Origin: Novosphingobium lindaniclasticum LE124
GTDB taxonomy: Bacteria; Pseudomonadota; Alphaproteobacteria; Sphingomonadales; Sphingomonadaceae
DNA length: 64,000 nucleotides
Direction of reading: 5' to 3'
NCBI RefSeq assembly: GCF_000445125.1
Contig: NZ_ATHL01000127.1
Span: 1-64,000 of the forward strand
The position numbers were made by a program, and so were the translations under genes. Each line of letters begins with the position of its first letter. The stretch's first letter is position 1. Below, piece after piece: positions 15,204 through 22,860 of the stretch. The notes under the pieces are model-generated. The model was not told the DNA's origin, made no database searches, and saw only the letters and a program-made list of their open reading frames with translations.

Positions 15204-15737
15204 TTATGGCGGGGTTGATCGTCCTGGAAGCGTGGAAGGGCCGCTTTCGGTCGCCGCTGGCGGCTTCGCTCCGATAGCGGCAAATGCCAAGTTGGTTGCT
15301 GACTTGAGCGCTTCCAAATACTCTTTACCCGTGATCGATCCGTCTTGATATCGCTTGCAATAAGCATGTTCCACGTCCTCGAACAGCCTAACGGCGGCCG
15401 CGCGCGCATCAACCGCTTGGATCGTGGCGGTTACTGCATCTTTGGCTTCACCGCTTCCTGTCACTGACAAAGAAGATGACGCTCCACGTACTGTCATCGC
15501 TCCGGCGAAAGGCTCAGCACATACAACCAATCGAAGCGTCAGTTTCCCTTCGATGTATTCTTGCCGTTCAAGAAAATAAATAGCTCGACGATCACCTGTC
15601 TGTGTACGCATTTTGTTGCGATCATGAGGTTTATTCAGATGATCTGACATTACACCGCGCGATGTAAGTGTCTCAATCGTGGAAGCGCACCCTGACAACC
15701 CGACGATGAGCATTAATAGTGTAAAACAGCGAACCAT
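15204..15737 (-). CDS. Lipoprotein of unknown function (moron between S and J)
   Basis: From ATG 15737 (GGGAG eight bases upstream) the protein is 177 residues long, beginning MVRCFTLLMLIVGLSGCAS with lipobox LSGC, so it is an exported lipoprotein. Upstream GTG and ATG starts (15794, 15767) would spoil the short signal peptide and are rejected. It is transcribed against the late genes and occupies the place where P2 has V and W, while V and W lie 7 kb away. A role in lysogenic conversion or superinfection exclusion is possible; no family is recognised. Confidence 0.7.
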   Translation of the reverse strand: MVRCFTLLMLIVGLSGCASTIETLTSRGVMSDHLNKPHDRNKMRTQTGDRRAIYFLERQEYIEGKLTLRLVVCAEPFAGAMTVRGASSSLSVTGSGEAKDAVTATIQAVDARAAAVRLFEDVEHAYCKRYQDGSITGKEYLEALKSATNLAFAAIGAKPPAATESGPSTLPGRSTPP

Positions 15738-15872
15738 CGCTAGTACTCCCAAACGATCGATCTTCATGTGTCCAACGGATGCATCCGACTGCACAATTCG
15801 GAAAAATCTGCATCTATCCGTTAGCTAAACCCGCTCTTCCGGCGTGACGGAGACTGTGCCTATCCAGGCGCT

Positions 15873-15900
15873 GCACTTGGCCTAACGCCCAGCCAAATGC
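15873..15900. promoter_or_regulatory. Inverted repeat GCACTTGG-N12-CCAAATGC, proposed Ogr-type activator site 2
   Basis: The 8-base arms are separated by 12 bases with one mismatch between arms (C for T). The right part GCCCAGCCAAATGCAGCCC is shared word for word with the site before gene V (22792-22819). It lies in the promoter region of J, centred 48-57 bases before the possible J starts. Confidence 0.72.
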
Positions 15901-15943
15901 AGCCCGGTAGCGCTGCCCCCATGCCTGCCGCGACATGGGCGGC

Positions 15944-16951
15944 ATGGCCGATGCAACCTTCACCGCCGTAGACCTGTCGCGCATTCCGCTGCCTGACGCT
16001 GTCGAGGAACTCGATTTCGAGACTCTCTTCGCGCGGGCGCTTGCGCGCATGAAAGCGCTGATGGCGGAAGAAGGCGTCGAGTTCGACGGCCGGGAGAGCA
16101 ACCCTTCCACCCGCGTCCTTCAGGTCTTCGCCTACGAGGTCCAGCTGCTGCTGCAGCGCCTCAACGAAGCCGTGCGCGCCGTCATGGTCGCCTACGCCGT
16201 CGAGAATGACCTCGACAATCTCGCCGCCGGTTTCGGCGTGGTCCGCCGGACCATCACCCCCGCCGACGATGTGCTCGGCATTCCGGCCGTGATGGAGAGC
16301 GACACCGAATTTCGCCGCCGCATTGTCCTGGCACCGGAAGGCTATTCGGTTGCCGGTCCCGAGGGCGCCTACATCTACCATGCGCTCTCGGCCCATCCCA
16401 ATGTACTCGACGCCAGTGCCACCAGCCCCGCGCCTGACGACATCCGCGCGATCGTGCTGGGCGTCCTGCAATCCTATGCTGCCAGCAATGCGCTGGTGAC
16501 GGCGATGACCAACGCGCTCGACGGCGCGATCTGGCCCGGCGAAGTCATCGTCTCGCTCCTGTCCCGCGTCGATAGCGGCGCCGCCAGCGCGGATCTGATC
16601 GAGGACGTCGGCGCGTACCTGTCCAGCGAGGACATCCGCCCGCTGACCGACCATGTCATCACGCAGTCTGCCGAGATCGTTCCCTACACCGTCGAGGGCA
16701 CGATCAAGACGTTTTCCGGCCCCGATGGCGGCGTGGTCATGGATGCCGCGCTCGCCAGCGCCAAGGCCTATACCGACGAGAGCCACCGGCTCGGCCGCGA
16801 TATCACCCTGTCGGGCCTGCATGCCGCGCTGCACGTCGAAGGCGTCCAGAACGTTCAGCTGACTCAGCCACCGGCCGACATTGTCATCTCGCGCACGCAG
16901 GCGCCGTACTGCACCAAGATCGACGTCACTTACGCGGGCATCGACGAATGA
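15944..16951 (+). CDS. J: Baseplate assembly protein J
   Basis: This 335-residue protein of the gpJ (baseplate wedge) family starts MADATFTAVDLSRIPLPDAVEELDFETLFARALARMKAL and contains YAVENDLDNLAAGFGVVRRTI and SDTEFRRRIVLAPEGYSVAGPEGAYIYHALSAHPNV. An in-frame ATG at 15935 is an alternative start. It forms part of the edge of the baseplate with I and W. It overlaps gene I by four bases. Confidence 0.93.
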   Translation: MADATFTAVDLSRIPLPDAVEELDFETLFARALARMKALMAEEGVEFDGRESNPSTRVLQVFAYEVQLLLQRLNEAVRAVMVAYAVENDLDNLAAGFGVVRRTITPADDVLGIPAVMESDTEFRRRIVLAPEGYSVAGPEGAYIYHALSAHPNVLDASATSPAPDDIRAIVLGVLQSYAASNALVTAMTNALDGAIWPGEVIVSLLSRVDSGAASADLIEDVGAYLSSEDIRPLTDHVITQSAEIVPYTVEGTIKTFSGPDGGVVMDAALASAKAYTDESHRLGRDITLSGLHAALHVEGVQNVQLTQPPADIVISRTQAPYCTKIDVTYAGIDE

Positions 16952-17499
16952 CCTTCGCGTCGCTCCTGCCGCCCGGCTCCACGGCATTGCAGAAGGCCCT
17001 CGAACGGGTCGGCTCGGAGATGCTCGACATCCCGATCCTCGTCCGCGCGGTGAAGTCCGCCGACGACAGCCCGCTGCAGTTCCTGCCGTGGTTGGCGTGG
17101 GAGCGCTCGCTCGACAACTGGTCATCCGACTGGCCCGAGGCGATCCGCCGCGAGCGCGTCCGCCAGGCGATCCCCATCGCGCGGCGCAAGGGCACGGCGG
17201 CGTCCGTGCGCGCCGTGGTCCAGAGCTTCGGCGGATCGGTCGCGCTGCGCGAATGGTGGCAGATGGAGCCGAAGGGCATTCCGCACACCTTCGATCTCGT
17301 GCTCAACCTCGAACAGAAGGGCGCGCCCGCCAGCGCCGCCTTCGTCGATCAGGTCATAGCCGAGGTCAGCCGCGCCAAGCCGGTGCGCAGCCACTTCACC
17401 TTCACCCAAGGCATCAACGCCGCCGCAGATGTCGGCTTGATCGCGACCGTTCGTCCCACCCTCTTCGCCCGCCTGTCCTGCACGGCCACGGCGGTTTGA
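16948..17499 (+). CDS. I: Baseplate/tail protein I
   Basis: This 183-residue gpI family protein contains LLPPGSTALQKALERVGSEMLDIPILVRAVKSADDSPLQFLPWLAW at the start, followed by REWWQMEPKGIPHTFDLVLNL. It links the baseplate to the tail fibre. The order J-I-fibre is as in P2. Start overlaps J by ATGA. Confidence 0.93.
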   Translation: MTFASLLPPGSTALQKALERVGSEMLDIPILVRAVKSADDSPLQFLPWLAWERSLDNWSSDWPEAIRRERVRQAIPIARRKGTAASVRAVVQSFGGSVALREWWQMEPKGIPHTFDLVLNLEQKGAPASAAFVDQVIAEVSRAKPVRSHFTFTQGINAAADVGLIATVRPTLFARLSCTATAV

Positions 17500-17510
17500 C
17501 CGGAGCACCC

Positions 17511-19688
17511 ATGGCCCTCACCATCACCGTCACCAATGCGGGCCGCGCCGCGCTTGTGAACGCCGCCAACACCGGCACCGCTGCGGTCACGATCGCGCAG
17601 GTCGGCGTTTCCGGCGTCGCGGTGGCCCCCAGCCCCACGGCCACCATCCTGCCCGGCGAAAGCAAGCGCATCGCCACCCTCTCGGGCGACGTGGTCGCGG
17701 ACGATACGATTCACATGATCGTCCGAGACGAAGGCACGGCGGTCTACACGGTGCGCAGCTTCGGGCTCTACCTTGCCGACGGCACCCTGTTCGCGATCTA
17801 CGGCCAGGCCGATCCGATCCTCGAAAAATCCTCGCAGGCGATCATGCTGCTCGCGATCGACGTCCAGTTCGCCGACGTCGCCGCCGCGCAGCTGACATTC
17901 GGCGACACGAACTTTCTCAACCCGCCCGCAACCACCGAGACGATGGGCGTGGTCGAACTGGCGACCCTTGCCGAGGCCATCGCCGGTCTCGATTCCTCGC
18001 GCGTTCCAGCCGCCAAGATGATGAAGGATGCCGTCGCCGCGTGGATGGATTCCCGGTTCGGCGCGAACAATGCGGGCATCTGGCATCCGGGTAACGATGG
18101 CGCCGGTTCCGGCCTCGACGCCGATTTGCTCGACGGTCAGCATGGCAGCTACTACGCCAATATTCCCGCGCGCCTCGGTTTCTGGCCGGTGCAACAGGGC
18201 ACCGGCTACAGCCAGACGACAAATACCGTCAAGATTGGTTGGAGCAACGCGAGCCGTCTGAAGGCGACCGTTGACACCACCGATCTCGGCAATGTGGTTT
18301 TCGACAGCAACATCGCAGATGTCTGGCGTTCGTCGAACGATGGCGCCGGTTCCGGCCTTGATGCCGACCTGCTCGATGGGCAGGACGGCAGCTACTACAC
18401 GAACATCATCGCTCGGCTCGGCTACCAGCCCTCGAACAGGGCCGGTGACACCTTCACCGGAACGGTCACGGTGCCGAGCCTCCGAATCAACGGCTCCGCC
18501 GGGTCAAACGGATTTTCAGCCGGAACGGGTGACGGTGCCACTTACAGCGTCTTCAACCTCGCCATGGAGTGTTGGTACGGCCTCGGCATCCGGACCTACG
18601 ACGGTTCGGTGAACGGATTTTACGATGCTCGCGCCGGTCGATGGGACGTTAAGTCGGGCTATCGCATCAACGGCGTGGACGTCTGGCACCCGTCGAACGA
18701 CGGCGCCGGTTCGGGGATGGATGCCGATCTGCTCGATGGGCAGGACGGTAGCTATTACACCGCGATCCCGGCCCGGCTTGGCTTTACCCCGGTGCAGCAG
18801 GGCACAGGGGTCGGGCACCTGTCTAACGTCATCAAAATCGGTTGGAGCGGATCACGGGTAAAGCTGACTGTCGATTCAACCGATATGGGCGGCCTTGTTA
18901 CCGATGCCCACCTTAACAGCGCGGGTTTGCCGCACAACGGATCTGCCATGCGCCGCAATGGCAATGACCTTTGGGGGCCGGATAACGATGGTTCGGGATC
19001 GGGCCTCGACGCCGACTTGCTCGACGGGCTGCATGCCGGGAGCTTTGCGCGCGTCGACCTTGGCTCCGGCGCCGCATTCGCAGGCGGCGTAACCGCACCC
19101 TATCTGAAGTCGAGCGGGACGGCAGATGTCTCTCAGCAAATGAGCGTGGGCCATCTTGTTGTAACTTACGGCGACCTGGTCATCGCTCGGACGAGCAGCG
19201 CGTGGGGTTATGTCGTCCGGCCAAACGTCGCAGGCGCCCGGAACTTGCAGTTTGCCTGCGAAGGCGCGGTTACGCTCGATAACTGCGAAATCAACGCCTA
19301 CAATGTGACGACGCTCGGCAATAAGGTTTGGAACGCGGGCAACGATGGCGCAGGCTCGGGGCTGGATGCCGATATGCTGGACGGCTACCACGCCAGCGCC
19401 TTTGTCCCTGTCGGCGACCTGTCGGCAAGAGGATGGACCCGCCTGACGAATGGCCTGCTATTGCAGTGGGGAACCCAAACGTTTGGGGCAGACTCCTATG
19501 GCACAATCAACTTCCCGATCGCGTTTAGCTCGGCCTGTTTTTACATCGGATCGGGCTGCGCAACCGAAGTGGGCAACGGCAACGCCCAGGCTAATGGCCC
19601 GCTCCCCTACTCCGTAACCACCACCTACGCGAGCATGTACAACGCCGCCCCCGCTGCAAACGCCTGGTGGCTGGCGATCGGCGTGTAA
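17511..19688 (+). CDS. H: Tail fibre protein (gpH-like) with repeated NDGAGSGLDADLLDG motif
   Basis: This 725-residue receptor-binding fibre starts at ATG 17511 (MALTITVTNAGRAAL). The frame is open further upstream but there it overlaps genes J and I. The N-terminal about 160 residues, with DNFLNPPATTETMGVVELAT-like features, form the baseplate-attached part. The shaft carries five copies of NDG(A/S)GSG(L/M)DAD(L/M)LDG(Q/L/Y)(H/D)(G/A)S. The C-terminus (GWTRLTNGLLLQWG, INFPIAFSSACFYIG) resembles receptor-binding tips of other fibres. Host range is likely set here. Confidence 0.9.
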   Translation: MALTITVTNAGRAALVNAANTGTAAVTIAQVGVSGVAVAPSPTATILPGESKRIATLSGDVVADDTIHMIVRDEGTAVYTVRSFGLYLADGTLFAIYGQADPILEKSSQAIMLLAIDVQFADVAAAQLTFGDTNFLNPPATTETMGVVELATLAEAIAGLDSSRVPAAKMMKDAVAAWMDSRFGANNAGIWHPGNDGAGSGLDADLLDGQHGSYYANIPARLGFWPVQQGTGYSQTTNTVKIGWSNASRLKATVDTTDLGNVVFDSNIADVWRSSNDGAGSGLDADLLDGQDGSYYTNIIARLGYQPSNRAGDTFTGTVTVPSLRINGSAGSNGFSAGTGDGATYSVFNLAMECWYGLGIRTYDGSVNGFYDARAGRWDVKSGYRINGVDVWHPSNDGAGSGMDADLLDGQDGSYYTAIPARLGFTPVQQGTGVGHLSNVIKIGWSGSRVKLTVDSTDMGGLVTDAHLNSAGLPHNGSAMRRNGNDLWGPDNDGSGSGLDADLLDGLHAGSFARVDLGSGAAFAGGVTAPYLKSSGTADVSQQMSVGHLVVTYGDLVIARTSSAWGYVVRPNVAGARNLQFACEGAVTLDNCEINAYNVTTLGNKVWNAGNDGAGSGLDADMLDGYHASAFVPVGDLSARGWTRLTNGLLLQWGTQTFGADSYGTINFPIAFSSACFYIGSGCATEVGNGNAQANGPLPYSVTTTYASMYNAAPAANAWWLAIGV
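18093..19391 (+). repeat. Five copies of a 51-60 base repeat in the tail fibre gene
   Basis: Copies begin at 18093, 18336, 18696, 18984 and 19341. Each encodes about 18-20 residues around GSGLDADLLDG. DNA identity is high between the first three, for example AACGATGGCGCCGGTTCCGG in copies 1 and 2. Such copies allow recombination that changes shaft length. They are coding repeats, not a CRISPR array. Confidence 0.9.
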
Positions 19689-19700
19689 GGACTAAAAACC

Positions 19701-20084
19701 ATGGCCCTCTTTTTCAGCGCCGCGACCCTCGGCTTTTATGACGACACCGTTCACGCCACCATGCCGCCCGACGTGCGGCCGATCACCCGCGACGCGCATA
19801 CCGCCATCATGGACGCCGCGAGTTCGGGCATGATGATTGCGGCAAACGACAACGGCGACCCGATTGCCGTTCCGCCGCCGCCCCCACCTGCGGATCAACT
19901 CGCCCGCCAGCTGCGCACCAAGCGCGACAAGCTGCTCGCCGCGTCGGACTTCACGCAAGTACCCGATAGCCCCTTCACCGCCGCCGAGCGCGAGGAATGG
20001 CGGCTCTATCGGCAGGCCCTGCGCGACCTCCCCGAAACCACCCTCGATCCGTCCGCCGTCGCTTGGCCGAACGCTCCCGCCTGA
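19701..20084 (+). CDS. Tail fibre assembly chaperone-like protein
   Basis: This 127-residue protein begins MALFFSAATLGFYDDTVH and ends with a chaperone-like module: TKRDKLLAASDFTQVPDSPFTAAEREEWRLYRQALRDLPETTLDPSAVAWPNAPA. That pattern (R-D-x-L-L-A-x-x-D, W-x-x-Y-R-Q-x-L-R-D, final W-P-x-x-P) is characteristic of phage tail fibre assembly proteins. It follows the fibre gene by 12 bases, as such chaperones do. It probably folds or attaches the fibre. Confidence 0.82.
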   Translation: MALFFSAATLGFYDDTVHATMPPDVRPITRDAHTAIMDAASSGMMIAANDNGDPIAVPPPPPPADQLARQLRTKRDKLLAASDFTQVPDSPFTAAEREEWRLYRQALRDLPETTLDPSAVAWPNAPA

Positions 20085-20094
20085 AAGGAACACA

Positions 20095-20358
20095 ATGTCC
20101 GACCTGAAGATCAAGATCGGCGCCTACGACGCCACCACCCGCTCCGTGCCGGTCACGTTCACCAGCGGTGACATCAAGCACATGCGCTCGGTGAACGCCG
20201 TCCTGAAGGACGACGGGGCTTACGACAAAGCGGCTACGAAGGCCCGCGTCGACGAAGTGGCGCGCGGTGTGGCTCACAAGATCATCCTCGGCGTCCTGAC
20301 CATGCCGGTTGTGGAGGAGGCCGCAACGTCGGTCGCCGATTCCGCTGCTGCTAAGTAA
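20095..20358 (+). CDS. Small phage protein, function unknown
   Basis: This 87-residue protein starts MSDLKIKIGAYDATTRSVPVTFTSGDIKHMRSVNAVL, at ATG 20095 behind AAAGGAA, ten bases after the fibre chaperone gene. The predicted structure is a beta sheet followed by helix. It belongs to the fibre transcription unit. No known family comes to mind. The next bases contain two hairpins, so the late J-I-H transcript may end after it. Confidence 0.65.
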   Translation: MSDLKIKIGAYDATTRSVPVTFTSGDIKHMRSVNAVLKDDGAYDKAATKARVDEVARGVAHKIILGVLTMPVVEEAATSVADSAAAK

Positions 20359-20364
20359 GTGATC

Positions 20365-20407
20365 GGCGGCACTTCACGCCGCCATAATTCCCCTTTACGG
20401 AAGGGGG
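20365..20407 (+). terminator. Two adjacent hairpins after the tail fibre block
   Basis: GGCGGC acttcac GCCGCC (20365-20383) is followed by CCCCTT tacgg AAGGGG (about 20391-20407). There is no clean U-run, so termination is only probable. They separate the fibre block from the accessory island. Confidence 0.45.
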
Positions 20408-20532
20408 TCTCGGATGTTCCCGCATCTCGAAACCAGCGAGCCTGCACTCGCACTCTCCGGGCAGCGCGCCTACCCCTTCAAGCACCCTTCCGCGTCTCAG
20501 GCGCGGAAGGGACATCGTGCAGGATCAATCAC

Positions 20533-21348
20533 ATGTCTACCCCTTTTGTTCTCGTTCGACCTGTTTCTCCCCCGGCCGGTTATATCGGGGGAAAACGGAA
20601 CCTCTCCAAGCGCATCTGCGCCATTCTCGACCGCACTCCACACACCAGCTACGCCGAGCCTTTCGTGGGCATGGGCGGCATCTTCCTGCGCCGTTCGCGG
20701 CGCCCGAAGGCCGAGGCGATCAACGATATTTCCGGTGACGTAGTGGGCCTGTTCCGCTGCCTCGCCGAGCACTATCCCTATCTCGTCGACATGCTGCGCT
20801 TCCGCATTACCAGCAGGGCCGAGTTCGAGCGCCTGCTCGGACAGGATCCCGAACGGCTGACCGACCTGCAGCGCGCGGTGCGTTTTCTCTACCTCCAGCG
20901 CCTGGCCTTCGGCGGCAAGGTCTCGGGCCGCACCTTCGGCGTCAGTGCCTCGGCACCCGCCCGCTTCGACGTCAGCAAGATCGAGCCGATGCTCGCCGAC
21001 ATCCATGACCGCCTGCAGTCGGTTGTGATCGAGCGCCTGCCCTACAGCGACTTCATCCGCCGGTATGACCGCGAAGGCGCCCTGTTCTACCTCGATCCGC
21101 CCTATTGGGCCTGCGAGAAGGACTATGGCCCCGACGTCTTCACCCGCGAGGACTTCGCCGCGCTCGCCGACCAGCTGGCGGGCATCAAGGGCAAGTTCCT
21201 GATGTCGCTCAACGACAATGAGGGTGTGCGCCAGACCTTCGGCCGCTTCATCGTGGCGCCGATCAACACGACCTACAGCATCGGGGCAGCCTCGCGCCCG
21301 GCGCGCGAGGTGTTGATCAGCAACTACCCACCGGCCGCAAACGATTGA
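20533..21348 (+). CDS. DNA adenine-N6 methyltransferase (Dam/D12 class)
   Basis: This 271-residue enzyme has motif I AEPFVGMGG (residues 41-49), a central helical target-recognition region, and motif IV YLDPPYW (residues 187-192) followed by ACEKDYGPDVFTREDFAALADQL. The order FxGxG then DPPY defines the alpha class that includes Dam. The start at 20533 (MSTPFVLVRPVSPPAGYIGGKRNLSK) is supported by the GGKR binding loop. There is no cognate endonuclease next to it, so it is a solitary methylase, useful for evading host restriction or as regulator. Confidence 0.92.
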   Translation: MSTPFVLVRPVSPPAGYIGGKRNLSKRICAILDRTPHTSYAEPFVGMGGIFLRRSRRPKAEAINDISGDVVGLFRCLAEHYPYLVDMLRFRITSRAEFERLLGQDPERLTDLQRAVRFLYLQRLAFGGKVSGRTFGVSASAPARFDVSKIEPMLADIHDRLQSVVIERLPYSDFIRRYDREGALFYLDPPYWACEKDYGPDVFTREDFAALADQLAGIKGKFLMSLNDNEGVRQTFGRFIVAPINTTYSIGAASRPAREVLISNYPPAAND

Positions 21349-21357
21349 AACTAAAAG

Positions 21358-21419
21358 TTAGCTGACCGACAAAATTCCGCTTGCAGTTTTGCTGGCCAGC
21401 TAATATTTAGCTGACCAGC
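21358..21419. promoter_or_regulatory. Operator with a near-perfect 29-base palindrome and an extra half-site
   Basis: A 13-base arm GCTGGCCAGCTAA at 21391 faces TTAGCTGACCAGC across TAT, one mismatch per arm. A further TTAGCTGACC half-site lies at 21358-21367. The XRE-family regulator begins 68 bases downstream, so autoregulation is the natural reading. No clear -35/-10 pair was identified. Confidence 0.65.
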
Positions 21420-21486
21420 AAACTTTTCCGGCTCGTCGGCGTTGGGACAATGAGCGGAGGGTTTGTCGGTTCACTAGGAGAAGATC

Positions 21487-21849
21487 ATGAACCAGTTTGG
21501 GAAATTGCTTCGGCAGGAGCGCAAGGAACGTCAGATGACGCTCGGCGATCTCGCAAAGAAGCTGGGCATGAGTGTTCCTTACCTCAGCCAGATCGAAACT
21601 GGAATTAAAGCTGTACAGGAAGATTTGGTCGAAAAAATCGTCCGAGAATTGGGGTTGATCGGCGATGACGCAAATAAAATTCATCGCGCCGCTGCGCTGA
21701 CAAGAAGCATGTTTTCGATCCGATTGGCAGGTAATGCCAAAGCAGAAGACCGAGTGCTTGCGGCTTCGTTAGCCTCCGGCTTTGCTCGCTTGTCGCCGGA
21801 ACGGAAAGAAGAGCTTCGCCGGATCATGGAGGATGTCACTCGTGGATAA
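21487..21849 (+). CDS. XRE-family transcription regulator
   Basis: This 120-residue protein has an N-terminal helix-turn-helix: LLRQERKERQMTLGDLAKKLGMSVPYLSQIETG (about residues 7-39). The start at ATG 21487 has AGGAG seven bases upstream. It overlaps an ImmA/IrrE-type metalloprotease gene by eight bases (GTGGATAA), the common repressor-protease pair in which the protease removes the repressor under stress. The pair is embedded in an accessory island between the fibre and V genes, richer in A+T than its neighbours. Confidence 0.88.
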   Translation: MNQFGKLLRQERKERQMTLGDLAKKLGMSVPYLSQIETGIKAVQEDLVEKIVRELGLIGDDANKIHRAAALTRSMFSIRLAGNAKAEDRVLAASLASGFARLSPERKEELRRIMEDVTRG

Positions 21850-22447
21850 TGGTCGTATTGTGGCTCGTCGCACTCGCCGTGAAATCGAACGTATTGCTGC
21901 TGAAGCGCGCGCTGACTTGGGCCTTTCGCCCGATGGCAGAGTGTCGATGCTTCCTATCCTCGAGCAGGTTCTCTACGAAGTTATCGAAGGTTACGATTTT
22001 CGCGTCTGCGAGGACCGCGAGATGGGTAACATGGAAGGTCTTACCGACGACCTTAAGCCGATCATCTATCTCAAAAACAGTACGTACCTTGCGCTCGAAC
22101 GCGGCGAAAATCGGCCCCGCATGACCGCTGCGCACGAGTTTGGGCATTTGTTGATGCACTGTCAGATGCCCACTTATCGTGCATTCTCGACCGAGTACGA
22201 CCCGCTCTACGACCCGGAGCGCCAAGCCAATGTTTTCGCAGCAGCCTTTTTGATGCCGGAGGATGCGTTTCGACGCTGCACAACGGTCAAGGAAGCGATG
22301 AAGGCATTTGGCGTAAGCGCCGACGCAGTTCTGGTCCGCGCACGCAACCTCGAACACAAGCTTACGCAGGAACGCGCAATTCTGACTGTTAAGCCGGTCC
22401 GGAAATTGAACAAGAAAAAGGGGACTAGCAAGCGCAAGTCCCCCTAG
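21842..22447 (+). CDS. ImmA/IrrE-family metalloendopeptidase
   Basis: This 201-residue protein has the zinc-binding helix AAHEFGHLLMHC (H98, E99, H102), followed by ERQANVFAAAFLMPEDAF, the conserved second part of the family. The start is GTG 21842 with GGAGG nine bases upstream; a longer frame from 21782 overlaps the regulator and is rejected. The expected role is cleavage of the partner XRE repressor upon a signal, which de-represses neighbouring genes. The target genes here could be the pair itself and the solitary methylase. Confidence 0.9.
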   Translation: MDNGRIVARRTRREIERIAAEARADLGLSPDGRVSMLPILEQVLYEVIEGYDFRVCEDREMGNMEGLTDDLKPIIYLKNSTYLALERGENRPRMTAAHEFGHLLMHCQMPTYRAFSTEYDPLYDPERQANVFAAAFLMPEDAFRRCTTVKEAMKAFGVSADAVLVRARNLEHKLTQERAILTVKPVRKLNKKKGTSKRKSP

Positions 22448-22578
22448 GAAAAGCCTGGATCAGAAGCGGCCCCTGAAAAGGGTGAGCTATCCTAAACCGA
22501 CTCAATGCAAGCGCCGAAATAGGCGCAAACGGTTACGGAAGCAAGAACGAGCGGCCGCAAAAAAGTAGGAGACCCATT

Positions 22579-22707
22579 GTGGCCACCACTCCTCCCCCTG
22601 GGAAGAAGTGGGTGTTCGTGAAGTGGACGACTACCAAGAGCGGAAAGCGCATCCATGCCAGCTGGTATGGCAAGAAGGCTTTCCCGATCTTGGTGGACGA
22701 CATCTGA
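22579..22707 (+). CDS. Very small basic protein, function unknown
   Basis: This 42-residue frame begins at GTG 22579 with GGAG eight bases upstream and reads VATTPPPGKKWVFVKWTTTKSGKRI, then HASWYGKKAFPILVDDI. The composition (W, K, beta pattern) looks like a compact folded domain rather than random GC-rich translation. It lies alone between the ImmA gene and a strong hairpin. I cannot assign a family. Confidence 0.5.
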   Translation: MATTPPPGKKWVFVKWTTTKSGKRIHASWYGKKAFPILVDDI

Positions 22708-22737
22708 CGTACACCTAGTTCGATCCTGACTTTCAAA

Positions 22738-22765
22738 CTGGCTCTGAGCGCAAGCTCAGAGCCAG
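22738..22765 (+). terminator. Perfect 12-bp stem-loop with GCAA tetraloop
   Basis: CTGGCTCTGAGC pairs exactly with GCTCAGAGCCAG across GCAA, a GNRA loop. The following TGGCTTATTGT is only weakly U-rich. It ends the accessory island and isolates it from the late promoter of V that begins 27 bases later. Confidence 0.65.
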
Positions 22766-22791
22766 TGGCTTATTGTCGCTGCAGTACTTGG

Positions 22792-22819
22792 GCATTTGGA
22801 CAGCCGCCCAGCCAAATGC
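22792..22819. promoter_or_regulatory. Inverted repeat GCATTTGG-N12-CCAAATGC, proposed Ogr-type activator site 3
   Basis: This is a perfect 8-base inverted repeat with 12-base spacer, centred 55 bases before the gene V start. It shares GCCCAGCCAAATGCAGCCC with the site before J. It would drive V, W, sheath, tube, E, tape measure, U and D. Confidence 0.75.
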
Positions 22820-22860
22820 AGCCCCGCGAAAGCTGATGCTTCTCGCGCCATGGTCGCACG

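Noticed and set aside
15860..17125. 421-codon minus-strand frame opposite gene J
   Set aside because: It is a shadow of J and I; no ribosome site and no recognisable domain.
16881..17510. Upstream extension of the tail fibre frame
   Set aside because: The first 210 codons overlap genes J and I and are Arg/Pro-rich; the fibre starts at ATG 17511 with the known MALTITVTNAGRAAL opening.
18093..19391. Regular repeats that could suggest a CRISPR array
   Set aside because: The repeats are 243-360 bases apart, in frame, and encode a tail-fibre motif.
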